A stretch of DNA of 64,000 bases from Sulfitobacter sp. HI0040. GTDB lineage: Bacteria; Pseudomonadota; Alphaproteobacteria; Rhodobacterales; Rhodobacteraceae. The notes below the pieces were generated by a model that saw only the letters and a list, made by a program, of their open reading frames with translations, did not search any database and was not told the origin of the DNA. This document shows, one piece after another, positions 45,090 to 52,580 of this stretch. Where the stretch lies: assembly GCF_001634885.1 (NCBI RefSeq), contig NZ_LWEX01000009.1, positions 1 to 64,000 on the forward strand, written 5' to 3'. Numbering within the stretch: position 1 is the stretch's first letter; each line of letters starts with the position of its first letter. Both the position numbers and the translations under genes were made by a program.

Positions 45090-46319
45090 TTATTCGGCGG
45101 GATGCGCGGTGGCCGGGGGGGCATCCTTGCGGGCCATGACCTCGTCCGCCCAGATGCTGTGATGTTCACGCGCCCACTCAAGGTCCACCTTACCGGACCC
45201 CATCGCTTCGAAGGCGCCTTCCATCCCCAGCGTACCCAGATAGATATGCGCAAAGATGACAGCCATCAGCACGAAGCTGACCATTGCGTGCCAAAGCTGC
45301 GCATACTGCATTTCCGCTTGCGGGCTGAGGTTCGTATCAAGCGCGGCATAGCCGAAGAGCTGTGGCAGCCCCAGATCGTTGATCTTGGAGAATGTGGGCC
45401 CGAAGAGCGAGAATTCGAACGGGAACAGCATCGAAAGACCAGAGACGGAGATGGACGCGCCCAGAATGATGACCGCCCAGAAGATCAGTTTCTGACCGGC
45501 GTTGAATTTCTTCGCCGGAACATGTCCGCCACCGAACATACCGCCGCCCCGCATCAGCCATTTGATGTCCGTGCGGCTGGGCAGGTTGTGAACGACCCAC
45601 ATGAAGAAGACCATGATCAGCGCCAGCATGAACGCCCAGGAAACGTTGTTGTGGATCCACTTGGACCCGGTCGCCAGAACGGAGAAGGCTTCGAGCCCGA
45701 AGAGGGGGATCAACGTGGTGCGACCGAAAAGGGTCAGCAGGCCGGTCAGGCCTAGCAGAATGAAGGAACCGGCAAGCAGCCAGTGCGCGAACCGCTCGAT
45801 CCCCTTGAACCGTTCGATGCGGACGCCCGCGCGGTCATGATCCAGCCGGATACGGCCGCGGATCAGATAGAAGAGCGCCAGCAGGATCAGCGTACCACCC
45901 AGCAGCCAGGCGCCGTAGGTCGCCAGGGGGCCCCGGCGGAAATTGAGCCACCACATGCCGTTGTCCTGCATCAGGACGGTAGCCGCCGGTCCGTTGTTGG
46001 AGGCCGTCACGTCGGCCGCGTTGGCACGCAATTCGCGCCAGAGCGCGGGGTCCGAAGCACCGCCCAGCGTTCCCAGCGGCGCCGCTTCGGGCGCGCCTTC
46101 GCGATCATCGCCGGTGCTGAGCGGGATGTCGGCCCCGAAGGGCCGGTCCTCGCCGCGCTGACGGGCCAGAATATCTTCGAGCGTTTGCTGCCCGTTGTTT
46201 TCGAACTGCAGGTTCGTGTCGTTCAGCGCGTCAGGCGACGGCGCCGTTTCCTGCGCGGTCGCCATCCCTGCGAGGGACATCGCGAGCAAGAGCGGGAAGA
46301 GAATGCGGGATAGGACCAT
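45090..46319 (-). CDS. fdhC: Formate dehydrogenase gamma subunit, cytochrome b
   Basis: This 409-residue membrane protein has a Sec signal (residues 1-22), a periplasmic stretch of about 90 residues, an extra transmembrane helix (LATYGAWLLGGTLILLALFY) and then the four-helix cytochrome b556 core. Heme-ligand His candidates are in RFAHWLLAG, KWIHNNVSW, LWHAMVSF and FAHIYLG. It anchors FdhAB to the membrane and passes electrons to quinone. The ATG at 46319 follows GGAGGTTCAA. It is separated from fdhB by 146 bases holding a strong hairpin. Confidence 0.92.
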   Translation of the reverse strand: MVLSRILFPLLLAMSLAGMATAQETAPSPDALNDTNLQFENNGQQTLEDILARQRGEDRPFGADIPLSTGDDREGAPEAAPLGTLGGASDPALWRELRANAADVTASNNGPAATVLMQDNGMWWLNFRRGPLATYGAWLLGGTLILLALFYLIRGRIRLDHDRAGVRIERFKGIERFAHWLLAGSFILLGLTGLLTLFGRTTLIPLFGLEAFSVLATGSKWIHNNVSWAFMLALIMVFFMWVVHNLPSRTDIKWLMRGGGMFGGGHVPAKKFNAGQKLIFWAVIILGASISVSGLSMLFPFEFSLFGPTFSKINDLGLPQLFGYAALDTNLSPQAEMQYAQLWHAMVSFVLMAVIFAHIYLGTLGMEGAFEAMGSGKVDLEWAREHHSIWADEVMARKDAPPATAHPAE

Positions 46320-46402
46320 TTGAACCTCCATGGGCACCGGATCGGCTTGGCTTCAGTCTAGTATGCGCGGTCCTGGGTGCAAGCTGCACGTGGACCGGGC
46401 GG

Positions 46403-46434
46403 AAAACGGCCCGCCAGCGAAACGCTGACGGGCC
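46403..46434 (-). terminator. Intercistronic hairpin/attenuator between fdhB and fdhC
   Basis: On the minus strand a 12-base stem (46408-46419 with 46423-46434) with a three-base loop is followed by GTTTTCC. The single C-A mismatch on the plus strand is a G-U wobble in minus-strand RNA, so the structure is complete only in the fdh transcript. It should partly terminate transcription or protect the upstream mRNA. Confidence 0.75.
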
Positions 46435-46465
46435 CTGTCTTGGTGGCGGCCTTTGCAGGCCGCGA

Positions 46466-47059
46466 TCAGCCGCCTTTTTGGTCGTAAGCCGTGCCCCAAC
46501 CCCAGGCGCCCGACCCGAAGCCGCGTGCAACGACACGCTCGCGGTAGATGCCCGAGACGACATCGCCGTCACCGGCCAGCAGGGCCTTGGTGGAACACAT
46601 CTCGGCGCAGATCGGCAGTTTGCCTTCCGCGATCCGGTTGCGACCGTACTTCTGGAACTCGGCGGCGGAGTTGTTTTCCTCCGGACCACCGGCGCAGAAG
46701 GTGCACTTGTCCATCTTGCCGCGCGAACCGAAGTTCCCGGCCTGGGGATACTGCGGCGCGCCGAAGGGGCACGCGTAGAAGCAGTAGCCGCAGCCGATGC
46801 ACAGGTCCTTGGAGTGCAGGACGATGCCTTCCTCGTTCTGATAGAAGCAATCGACCGGGCACACGGCCATGCAGGGTGCATCGGAACAATGCATGCAAGC
46901 GACCGAGATCGAACGCTCGCCCGGTTTACCGTCATTGATCGTCACGACCTTGCGCCGGTTGATGCCCCACGGCACCTCGTGCTCGTTTTTGCAGGCTGTC
47001 ACGCAGGCGTTGCATTCAATGCAGCGTTCGGCGTCGACGAGAAACTTTGCTCTTGCCAT
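46466..47059 (-). CDS. fdhB: Formate dehydrogenase beta subunit, 4 x [4Fe-4S]
   Basis: This 197-residue ferredoxin-like subunit has four cysteine clusters: CIECNACVTACKNEHEVPW (residues about 13-31), CMHCSDAPCMAVCP, CIGCGYCFYACPFGAP, and CTFC paired with the later CAEMC. It wires electrons from the FdhA pterin site to the FdhC heme. There is no signal peptide, so it is exported in complex with Tat-tagged FdhA. The start at 47059 has an AAGGAGACC ribosome site. It lies 12 bases after fdhA. Confidence 0.95.
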   Translation of the reverse strand: MARAKFLVDAERCIECNACVTACKNEHEVPWGINRRKVVTINDGKPGERSISVACMHCSDAPCMAVCPVDCFYQNEEGIVLHSKDLCIGCGYCFYACPFGAPQYPQAGNFGSRGKMDKCTFCAGGPEENNSAAEFQKYGRNRIAEGKLPICAEMCSTKALLAGDGDVVSGIYRERVVARGFGSGAWGWGTAYDQKGG

Positions 47060-47071
47060 TGGTTGGTCTCC

Positions 47072-50000
47072 TTACGCTGCCCAGATTTTGCAGAGAGTGG
47101 CTTTGGTCTCCTGCATCTGGGTTACTGAATCATAGCCATAGGTTTGCGCGGTGTTGGTGCTTTCGCCCAGAACATAGGGGTCTGCACCGTCCGGATAGCG
47201 GCTCCGCAGGTCTTCGCCTTCGAAATGGCCACCGAAGTGGAAGGGCATGAAGGCCACGCCGGCCTCGACCCGTTCGGTGATAAGGGCCATCACGCGGACC
47301 TTGCCGCCTTCAGGACCTTCGACCCAGACCATGTTGCCTTCCCGGATGCCCAGGTTGTTGGCGTCGCGGGGGTTGATTTCCACGAACATGTCCTGCTGCA
47401 GTTCCGCCAGCCACGGGTTGGACCGTGTTTCGTCGCCGCCGCCTTCGTATTCGACCAGACGACCGGAGGTCAGGATGATCGGATACTCTTCGGAGAAGTC
47501 GTTCTGCTGGATGGAAGCGTACATCGTGGGTACGCGCCAGAACTTCTTGTCCTCGTAGGTCGGGTAGTCTTCGACCAGATCGCGACGGTTGGTGTAGAGC
47601 GGCTCGCGATGGAGAGGAACCGGGTCAGGGAAGGTCCAGACCACGGCGCGCGCCTTGGCGTTGCCGAAGGGAGCACAGCCATGGGCGATCGCCACGCGCT
47701 GGATGCCGCCCGAAAGGTCGGTCTTCCAGTTCACACCACCGGACTTTTCTTCGTAATCCGAAGGAATGTCCCCGGTGAAGGTCTGTTCGCCCACTTCCTT
47801 ATCGCTGCCAGAGGCACCCTCGGCAGGCTGCGTGGTCACCCGGTTGAGACGGATACCTTCATCGAAGCCGGCCACGCGGTTGATGGAATTGGCCTCTTCG
47901 TCGGTCAGGTCCTTGTCCCACCCAAGCTGCCGGAGCATCGCCACGGTGAACTCGGGATAACCGTCCTGAATTTCCGAACCGGCGGAGTAGACGCCTTCGG
48001 CAAGCAGGTTCTCGCCGTCCCGCTCCACGCCGAAACGGGCGCGGAAGGTCAGGCCACCGTCAGCCACCGGCATCGACATGTCGTAAAGGTTTGGCGTGCC
48101 GGGGTGGTTCATCTCGGGGTTGCCCCAGCTCGGCCACGGCAAACCGTAGTAGTCGCCGTCTGCCGGCCCACCGTTGGCCCGCAGGGTCGTGCGGTCAAAG
48201 GTGTGCTGGTTCGCCATGTGCGTCTTCAGACGCTCCGGGCTCTGACCGGTGTAGCCGATGGTCCACATGCCGCGGTTGAATTCGCGTGTAATGTCCTCGA
48301 CGTTCGGTTCATCGCCGTCCATGCCGATGTTGCGGAACATCCGATCGTGGAAATCGAACTTCTTGGCGAACATCGAGATGATCGTATGGTCGGGCTTCGA
48401 TTCGAACAGCGGCTCGACGACCTGATCACGCCACTGGAGCGAGCGGTTCGATGCGGTAACGGAGCCGCGGGTTTCGAACTGTGTCGCCGCCGGCAGAAGG
48501 TACACGCCGTCTGTCCGTTCCTGCAGAACCGCCGAAACCGTCGGGTAGGGGTCGACCACTACCATCAGGTCCAGCTTTTCCATCGCGGTCTTCATTTCCT
48601 TCATCCGCGTCTGGGAGTTCGGCGCATGACCCCACAGGACCATGGCGCGCGTGTTGTCCGGCTGATCAAGGTTTTCCTTGTCTTCCAGCACGCCGTCGAT
48701 CCAGCGGCTGACCGGAATACCGGTCAGGTTCATCATCGGCTTTTCGTCATAGACGGCAGTGGAGAACCGGCCCTGAAGCCATTCCAGCTCTTCGTCCCAT
48801 ACACGTGCCCAGTGGGCCCATGCACCGGCGGACAGGCCGTAGTAGCCCGGCAGGGTATCGGCAAGAACGCCGAGGTCGGTTGCACCCTGAACGTTGTCGT
48901 GGCCGCGGAAGATGTTGGTTCCGCCGCCGGCTACGCCCATGTTGCCCAGTGCAAGCTGAAGGATGCAGTAGGCGCGGGTGTTGTTGTTGCCGTTGGTATG
49001 CTGCGTGCCGCCCATGCACCAGATCACGGTGCCGGGACGGTTGTTGACCAGCGTGCGCGCAACGCGCTTGAGCTGGCTGCCGGGCACCCCGGTAACGCGC
49101 TCGGTCTCTTCCGGTGTCCAGTTGGCCACTTCGTCGCGGATCTGATCCATGCCCCAGACACGGGTGCGGATGAATTCCTTGTCTTCCCAGCCGTTGTCGA
49201 AGATGTGGTAGAGAATACCCCAGATCAGCGCGACGTCGGAACCGGGACGCATCCGCACGTATTCATCGGCATGGGCCGCGGTGCGGGTGAAACGCGGATC
49301 GCAAACGATGAGCGGCGCGTTGTTCTGCTCCTTGGCCTTCAGGATGTGCAGCAGCGACACCGGGTGCGCTTCGGCGGGGTTGCCGCCGATCACGAAGATC
49401 GCCTGGCTGTTGTGGATGTCGTTGTAGCTGTTGGTCATGGCGCCGTAGCCCCATGTGTTCGCAACGCCCGCAACGGTAGTAGAGTGACAAATCCGCGCCT
49501 GGTGGTCGACGTTGTTGGTGCCCCAGTAGGCGGCGAACTTGCGGAACAGGTAGGCCTGTTCATTGGAATGCTTGGCCGAGCCGAGCCAGTAGACGGAGTC
49601 AGGGCCGCTTTCTTCGCGGATCTGCATCATCTGGTCGCCGATCTCGTTGATCGCCTGTTCCCAGCTGATCCGCTTCCACTGACCGCCTTCTTTTTTCATC
49701 GGATACTTCAGGCGGCGTTCGCCATGGGCGTGTTCGCGCACCGAAGCACCTTTGGCGCAATGCGCACCAAGGTTGAAGGGGCTGTCCCAGCCGGGCTCCT
49801 GCCCGATCCAGACGCCGTTCGACACTTCCGCAACGACGGTACAACCGACAGAGCAATGGGTGCAGACCGACTTGATGGTTTCGACGGCGCCGTTGACGGC
49901 GGCCGCTGCGCTGGCCTGTGTGACCGATCCCGCTGTCGCGGAAATGGCTGCCAGACCGCCGATCGCGAGGCCCGATCCACGCAGGAATGCGCGGCGGTCC

Positions 50001-50080
50001 ACGGACTTTTCGGCGATATCCGACAGTATGCCGGACCTTTGTGGGCGTCGTGTGACCCCGTTCGTCTTTTTCCGAAGCAT
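47072..50080 (-). CDS. fdhA: Formate dehydrogenase catalytic subunit (Mo/W-bisPGD)
   Basis: This 1002-residue oxidoreductase has a Tat signal (RRAFLRG, residues 29-35). Cys73, Cys76, Cys80 and Cys108 bind a [4Fe-4S] cluster. The metal ligand is Cys198, with catalytic His199 in ARICHSTTVAG; enzymes with selenocysteine have Sec there, so this is a Cys-type enzyme. It oxidises formate to carbon dioxide at a molybdenum or tungsten bis-pterin site. The C-terminal pterin-binding domain (from about residue 850) includes ILTSGRLVEYEGGGDETRSN. Tungsten is favoured by the tupBCA genes downstream. The start has a GGAGGACAAC ribosome site. Confidence 0.96.
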   Translation of the reverse strand: MLRKKTNGVTRRPQRSGILSDIAEKSVDRRAFLRGSGLAIGGLAAISATAGSVTQASAAAAVNGAVETIKSVCTHCSVGCTVVAEVSNGVWIGQEPGWDSPFNLGAHCAKGASVREHAHGERRLKYPMKKEGGQWKRISWEQAINEIGDQMMQIREESGPDSVYWLGSAKHSNEQAYLFRKFAAYWGTNNVDHQARICHSTTVAGVANTWGYGAMTNSYNDIHNSQAIFVIGGNPAEAHPVSLLHILKAKEQNNAPLIVCDPRFTRTAAHADEYVRMRPGSDVALIWGILYHIFDNGWEDKEFIRTRVWGMDQIRDEVANWTPEETERVTGVPGSQLKRVARTLVNNRPGTVIWCMGGTQHTNGNNNTRAYCILQLALGNMGVAGGGTNIFRGHDNVQGATDLGVLADTLPGYYGLSAGAWAHWARVWDEELEWLQGRFSTAVYDEKPMMNLTGIPVSRWIDGVLEDKENLDQPDNTRAMVLWGHAPNSQTRMKEMKTAMEKLDLMVVVDPYPTVSAVLQERTDGVYLLPAATQFETRGSVTASNRSLQWRDQVVEPLFESKPDHTIISMFAKKFDFHDRMFRNIGMDGDEPNVEDITREFNRGMWTIGYTGQSPERLKTHMANQHTFDRTTLRANGGPADGDYYGLPWPSWGNPEMNHPGTPNLYDMSMPVADGGLTFRARFGVERDGENLLAEGVYSAGSEIQDGYPEFTVAMLRQLGWDKDLTDEEANSINRVAGFDEGIRLNRVTTQPAEGASGSDKEVGEQTFTGDIPSDYEEKSGGVNWKTDLSGGIQRVAIAHGCAPFGNAKARAVVWTFPDPVPLHREPLYTNRRDLVEDYPTYEDKKFWRVPTMYASIQQNDFSEEYPIILTSGRLVEYEGGGDETRSNPWLAELQQDMFVEINPRDANNLGIREGNMVWVEGPEGGKVRVMALITERVEAGVAFMPFHFGGHFEGEDLRSRYPDGADPYVLGESTNTAQTYGYDSVTQMQETKATLCKIWAA

Positions 50081-50176
50081 GTTGTCCTCCCTGGATGCCC
50101 GTTCCGCATCATTCTTATCGTGGCGGGCCTGATGGTATCTCCCGGTTTCATGGGCCGGGGTGTTGGTTGCTTTTGT

Positions 50177-50365
50177 TCAGAACCGCGCGGAGTCGAGATA
50201 CGCGCGGGTGTGTTCGGTATCCTGCATCCGTTCCGATTGCAGATCGACCGGCTTCGCTTCCCCCGCCGACGGCGTGCTTGCAACAGCGAGTGCTGCCGCA
50301 GGCGCGGCTGTACCGGCAAACTTGAGGAAATCGCGGCGGTTCGCGCCTTTTGTTTTGTCTTTCAT
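50177..50365 (-). CDS. Small Tat-signal protein of formate dehydrogenase operons
   Basis: This 62-residue protein has a Tat signal (NRRDFLKFAG, residues 9-18, then a hydrophobic stretch) and a mature part of only about 30 residues. It matches the known family of formate-dehydrogenase-region Tat targets, which occur just upstream of fdhA. It is exported to the periplasm; the role is unknown, perhaps helping complex assembly or competing for the chaperone. It lies 96 bases upstream of fdhA and 55 bases downstream of the TorD-type gene. Confidence 0.88.
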   Translation of the reverse strand: MKDKTKGANRRDFLKFAGTAAPAAALAVASTPSAGEAKPVDLQSERMQDTEHTRAYLDSARF

Positions 50366-50420
50366 TGGGATGTCTCCCTTCCTGTTGTGCGGAGCATCCC
50401 CCGCGGTTTGGTGGCAGGCA

Positions 50421-51041
50421 TCAGCCTGCGGTCATGCGAAAGGCTTCGCGTTCGATATCCATAAAGGCGGCGCCGACAGCGCCGACCCCGGCATAGAGGA
50501 CCGAATTCTTGGCCCCCTGCAGATCGGTGTAAAAATGCTTTGCCCAGGGCGCGATGTGGCGGTTGAAGAAGGCGCGCTGGCGCTCTTCGCTCGCCGGGGC
50601 ACCGAAGCGGCCCACGATCATGCCGCCCATCATTTCCATGAGAGAGGCTATGTTATCCTCGGGCTCGAACACGTTGGGGGCCCGCGATATCCGCAGCGCG
50701 GACATGTCGTTGCGCAGCACGGCGAGCGGTTTTTCGTTCAGAAAGCCGGTGAGGTAGTAGCTGGCATAGGGCAGCAATTCGCCGCGCCCGAGGCCGATGA
50801 ACAAGGCGTTGAACTCCGATTCTGCCTGCTTGGGCGACACGGCAGCAGCCGTACGGGCAAGCCCGGAGATCGCGGTGCCGAGGTCGCTGTTTTCGTCGCC
50901 GGAAAGCGCTGCGGTCTGCTCAAGCAGCGCGGCTTCAGGCGGCCGTGCAAGCAGCAGGCCGAGAAAGTTGTAAAGATCCGCGCGCAGGCGGTCTTCGCTT
51001 TCCACGCTCACGGTCGGCTTTGTATCGGTGGCAAGACTCAT
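50421..51041 (-). CDS. TorD/DmsD-family molybdoenzyme chaperone
   Basis: This 206-residue all-helical protein has the TorD pattern: RADLYNFLGLLLARPPEAAL near the N-terminus, then ESEFNALFIGLGRGELLPYASYY and the late PWAKHFYTDLQGA. Such proteins bind the Tat signal of a molybdo- or tungstoenzyme and hold it back until the cofactor is inserted. Here the client should be FdhA (inference from position). Its ATG overlaps the DUF3306 stop by 4 bases. Confidence 0.9.
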   Translation of the reverse strand: MSLATDTKPTVSVESEDRLRADLYNFLGLLLARPPEAALLEQTAALSGDENSDLGTAISGLARTAAAVSPKQAESEFNALFIGLGRGELLPYASYYLTGFLNEKPLAVLRNDMSALRISRAPNVFEPEDNIASLMEMMGGMIVGRFGAPASEERQRAFFNRHIAPWAKHFYTDLQGAKNSVLYAGVGAVGAAFMDIEREAFRMTAG

Positions 51042-51691
51042 GCGCCGTTTTCCCCGTAATGAAATGTCATGCGGCGCGGCGCGGGCCGGGGCGCTTCTTC
51101 GGTCGCGTCCGCGGGTTCGACAGCCGTGGACAGGGCCTGCGGTTCTTCTGTTTCAGCGCTGTCGGCTTTTGCCACTGCGATATCTTCTGCTGCCACCGTT
51201 TCAGTCCCGGTGGATTGCTCTGAGAGCGCAAGCGCCTCGGCTTCCTCAGCGGTTGCTTGCCCTGCAGGCACCTCATCGGACTGTTCCACCGCCTTGCGGG
51301 CCAATTCTTCCACATGGCGCCGCAGGCCTTTGCCGACCTCATAGCTGGTGGTAAAATTGGTGACGGAGGACGCCTGGGTGTAGTCGTCCGCGTAATCGAC
51401 GAGATCATCGAGACAGGCGAGCGCCGGATCGGATACCCAGAGCTTCCGCAGCGCACGGTTCCGCAGGTGGGCAGGGATCGCCTTTGCCATGAAGGCCGTA
51501 AAATCGTCGCCCCGTTTCAGATCGTCGGGATCGGGGAGGTCGAACCGCTCCAGAAGCTCCGTATCGCTACATTCTGCAAGCGCGGCCTGCTCGACCGCAT
51601 CTTCACGAGCGCGAACGGCGCGGGCCTCCGCCTCGGCTTCGGCCTGTACAGCGGCCCGGCGGCGGTCCCAGAATGAGCTCTGGCGCGTCAT
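51038..51691 (-). CDS. DUF3306 domain protein
   Basis: This 217-residue protein has the DUF3306 N-terminus SFWDRRRAAV, an Ala/Glu-rich helical stretch, and a conserved block ALRKLWVSDPALACLDDLVD and YADDYT. The C-terminal third is low-complexity, rich in Ala, Glu and Thr. There is no signal or transmembrane segment. The family is found next to formate dehydrogenase genes in alpha- and betaproteobacteria; its function is unknown. It overlaps both neighbours by 4 bases. Confidence 0.9.
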   Translation of the reverse strand: MTRQSSFWDRRRAAVQAEAEAEARAVRAREDAVEQAALAECSDTELLERFDLPDPDDLKRGDDFTAFMAKAIPAHLRNRALRKLWVSDPALACLDDLVDYADDYTQASSVTNFTTSYEVGKGLRRHVEELARKAVEQSDEVPAGQATAEEAEALALSEQSTGTETVAAEDIAVAKADSAETEEPQALSTAVEPADATEEAPRPAPRRMTFHYGENGA

Positions 51692-52224
51692 TGAACCGGC
51701 TCCGTATCGGAGCGGCGGGGGGCGCGGTAAACGTCAGTCGCCTGCGAGATGCGGGGATCGCCCACACCATCCTGATGCGGCATGCGCTGCTTGTCACGGC
51801 GGCGTTTGACGAAAGCCTCCTCCTCGTGATGCTCCGCCACATAGGCGCGGACCCAGTTGAGGATGCCGGGTGTCATGGCGATTCTTTCCACCAGTTCTTC
51901 ACCGCCATCGCAGTAATCCTGCGCCTCGTAGGGCGACGCGGTCACCAGCACGACTTCGAGCGGTCGGTCCTTCACCCCGGTTTCGCGGCAGACAACGAAA
52001 AGGCACGGAACCTTGGCCGCAAGACCGTGGACATACGCTTCGGTATCGGACCGGTAGAGCGTCAGCGGAAGGGTGGCGGCATGGTATTCCGCGCTCTCGC
52101 CTTCCTGCCGCAGCAGCTTCCAATCGGCCTCATCCGCGCCCGGCAGGATGCCAGTGGCACGCCAAACGACATCAGCCCATCGAGTCACGCCCGGCGACCT
52201 GCGCAGGACGATTCCGATAGGCAT
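51688..52224 (-). CDS. DUF3305 domain protein
   Basis: This 178-residue protein has MPIGIVLRRSPGVTRWADVV at its N-terminus, ending in the Trp-rich start of DUF3305, with LTLYRSDTEAYVHGL and VLVTASPYEAQDY further on. It is cytoplasmic with no catalytic motif I recognise. It is the first gene of the minus-strand fdh operon and is coupled to DUF3306 by a 4-base overlap. The ATG at 52224 fits the family start; its ribosome site is weak. Confidence 0.88.
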   Translation of the reverse strand: MPIGIVLRRSPGVTRWADVVWRATGILPGADEADWKLLRQEGESAEYHAATLPLTLYRSDTEAYVHGLAAKVPCLFVVCRETGVKDRPLEVVLVTASPYEAQDYCDGGEELVERIAMTPGILNWVRAYVAEHHEEEAFVKRRRDKQRMPHQDGVGDPRISQATDVYRAPRRSDTEPVQ

Positions 52225-52580
52225 GGATTGCGCGAATCTTGGCAACTTTTGCAAGAATACTCCGGTCGGTTGGTGAGAACAGTGGGTTGTATAATCGAAG
52301 ATCCGGGGGGTGAATCAAAGGGTAAATAAAATTTAACGCGATCAATTTTCCGCATGCTGCAACGCAGCAAGTGCCCCAAAGGAAAGGGAGCGCTAACAGG
52401 CGTTAAAAACAAGTTATCCGACTGTTTTTATCTGATAATTTTTGCTGCGCTTGCGAAGCGCACTATTCTGCATCGGGGGTGCTGAATTGGGGTTTGCGGC
52501 TTGTGGCAAAGCCCTTTAGTTTGCATGCGCGACAGCGAAAGCTGCCAGGGCTGCGGCCCTGCTAGCGGCTTGGGGGGAAC
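52225..52580. promoter_or_regulatory. Divergent control region of the formate dehydrogenase locus
   Basis: This 356-base AT-richer region lies between the two fdh arms and holds no gene. Visible elements are TTTAACGCGATCAA at 52332-52345, which matches the Fnr consensus TTGAT-N4-ATCAA at eight of ten positions; TGCTG-CAACG-CAGCA at 52355-52369; TAAC-4-GTTA at 52394-52405; and TGCGCTT-GCG-AAGCGCA at 52446-52462. TTAACGC (52333) and GCGTTAA (52400) are inverted copies 67 bases apart. No promoter was assigned with confidence. Confidence 0.5.

Noticed and set aside
49486-49489. Possible selenocysteine codon in fdhA
   Set aside because: The active-site codon of residue 198 encodes Cys and the frame has no internal TGA, so no Sec insertion element is needed.
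47144-50464. Very long open frame (1106 codons) on the plus strand
   Set aside because: It is antisense to fdhA, which has every expected motif. Long antisense frames are a by-product of high-GC codon bias, and the translation resembles no family I know.
52403-52417. CtrA-like site TTAA-N7-TTAT
   Set aside because: One base differs from TTAA-N7-TTAA and the surrounding sequence is AT-rich, so chance is likely.
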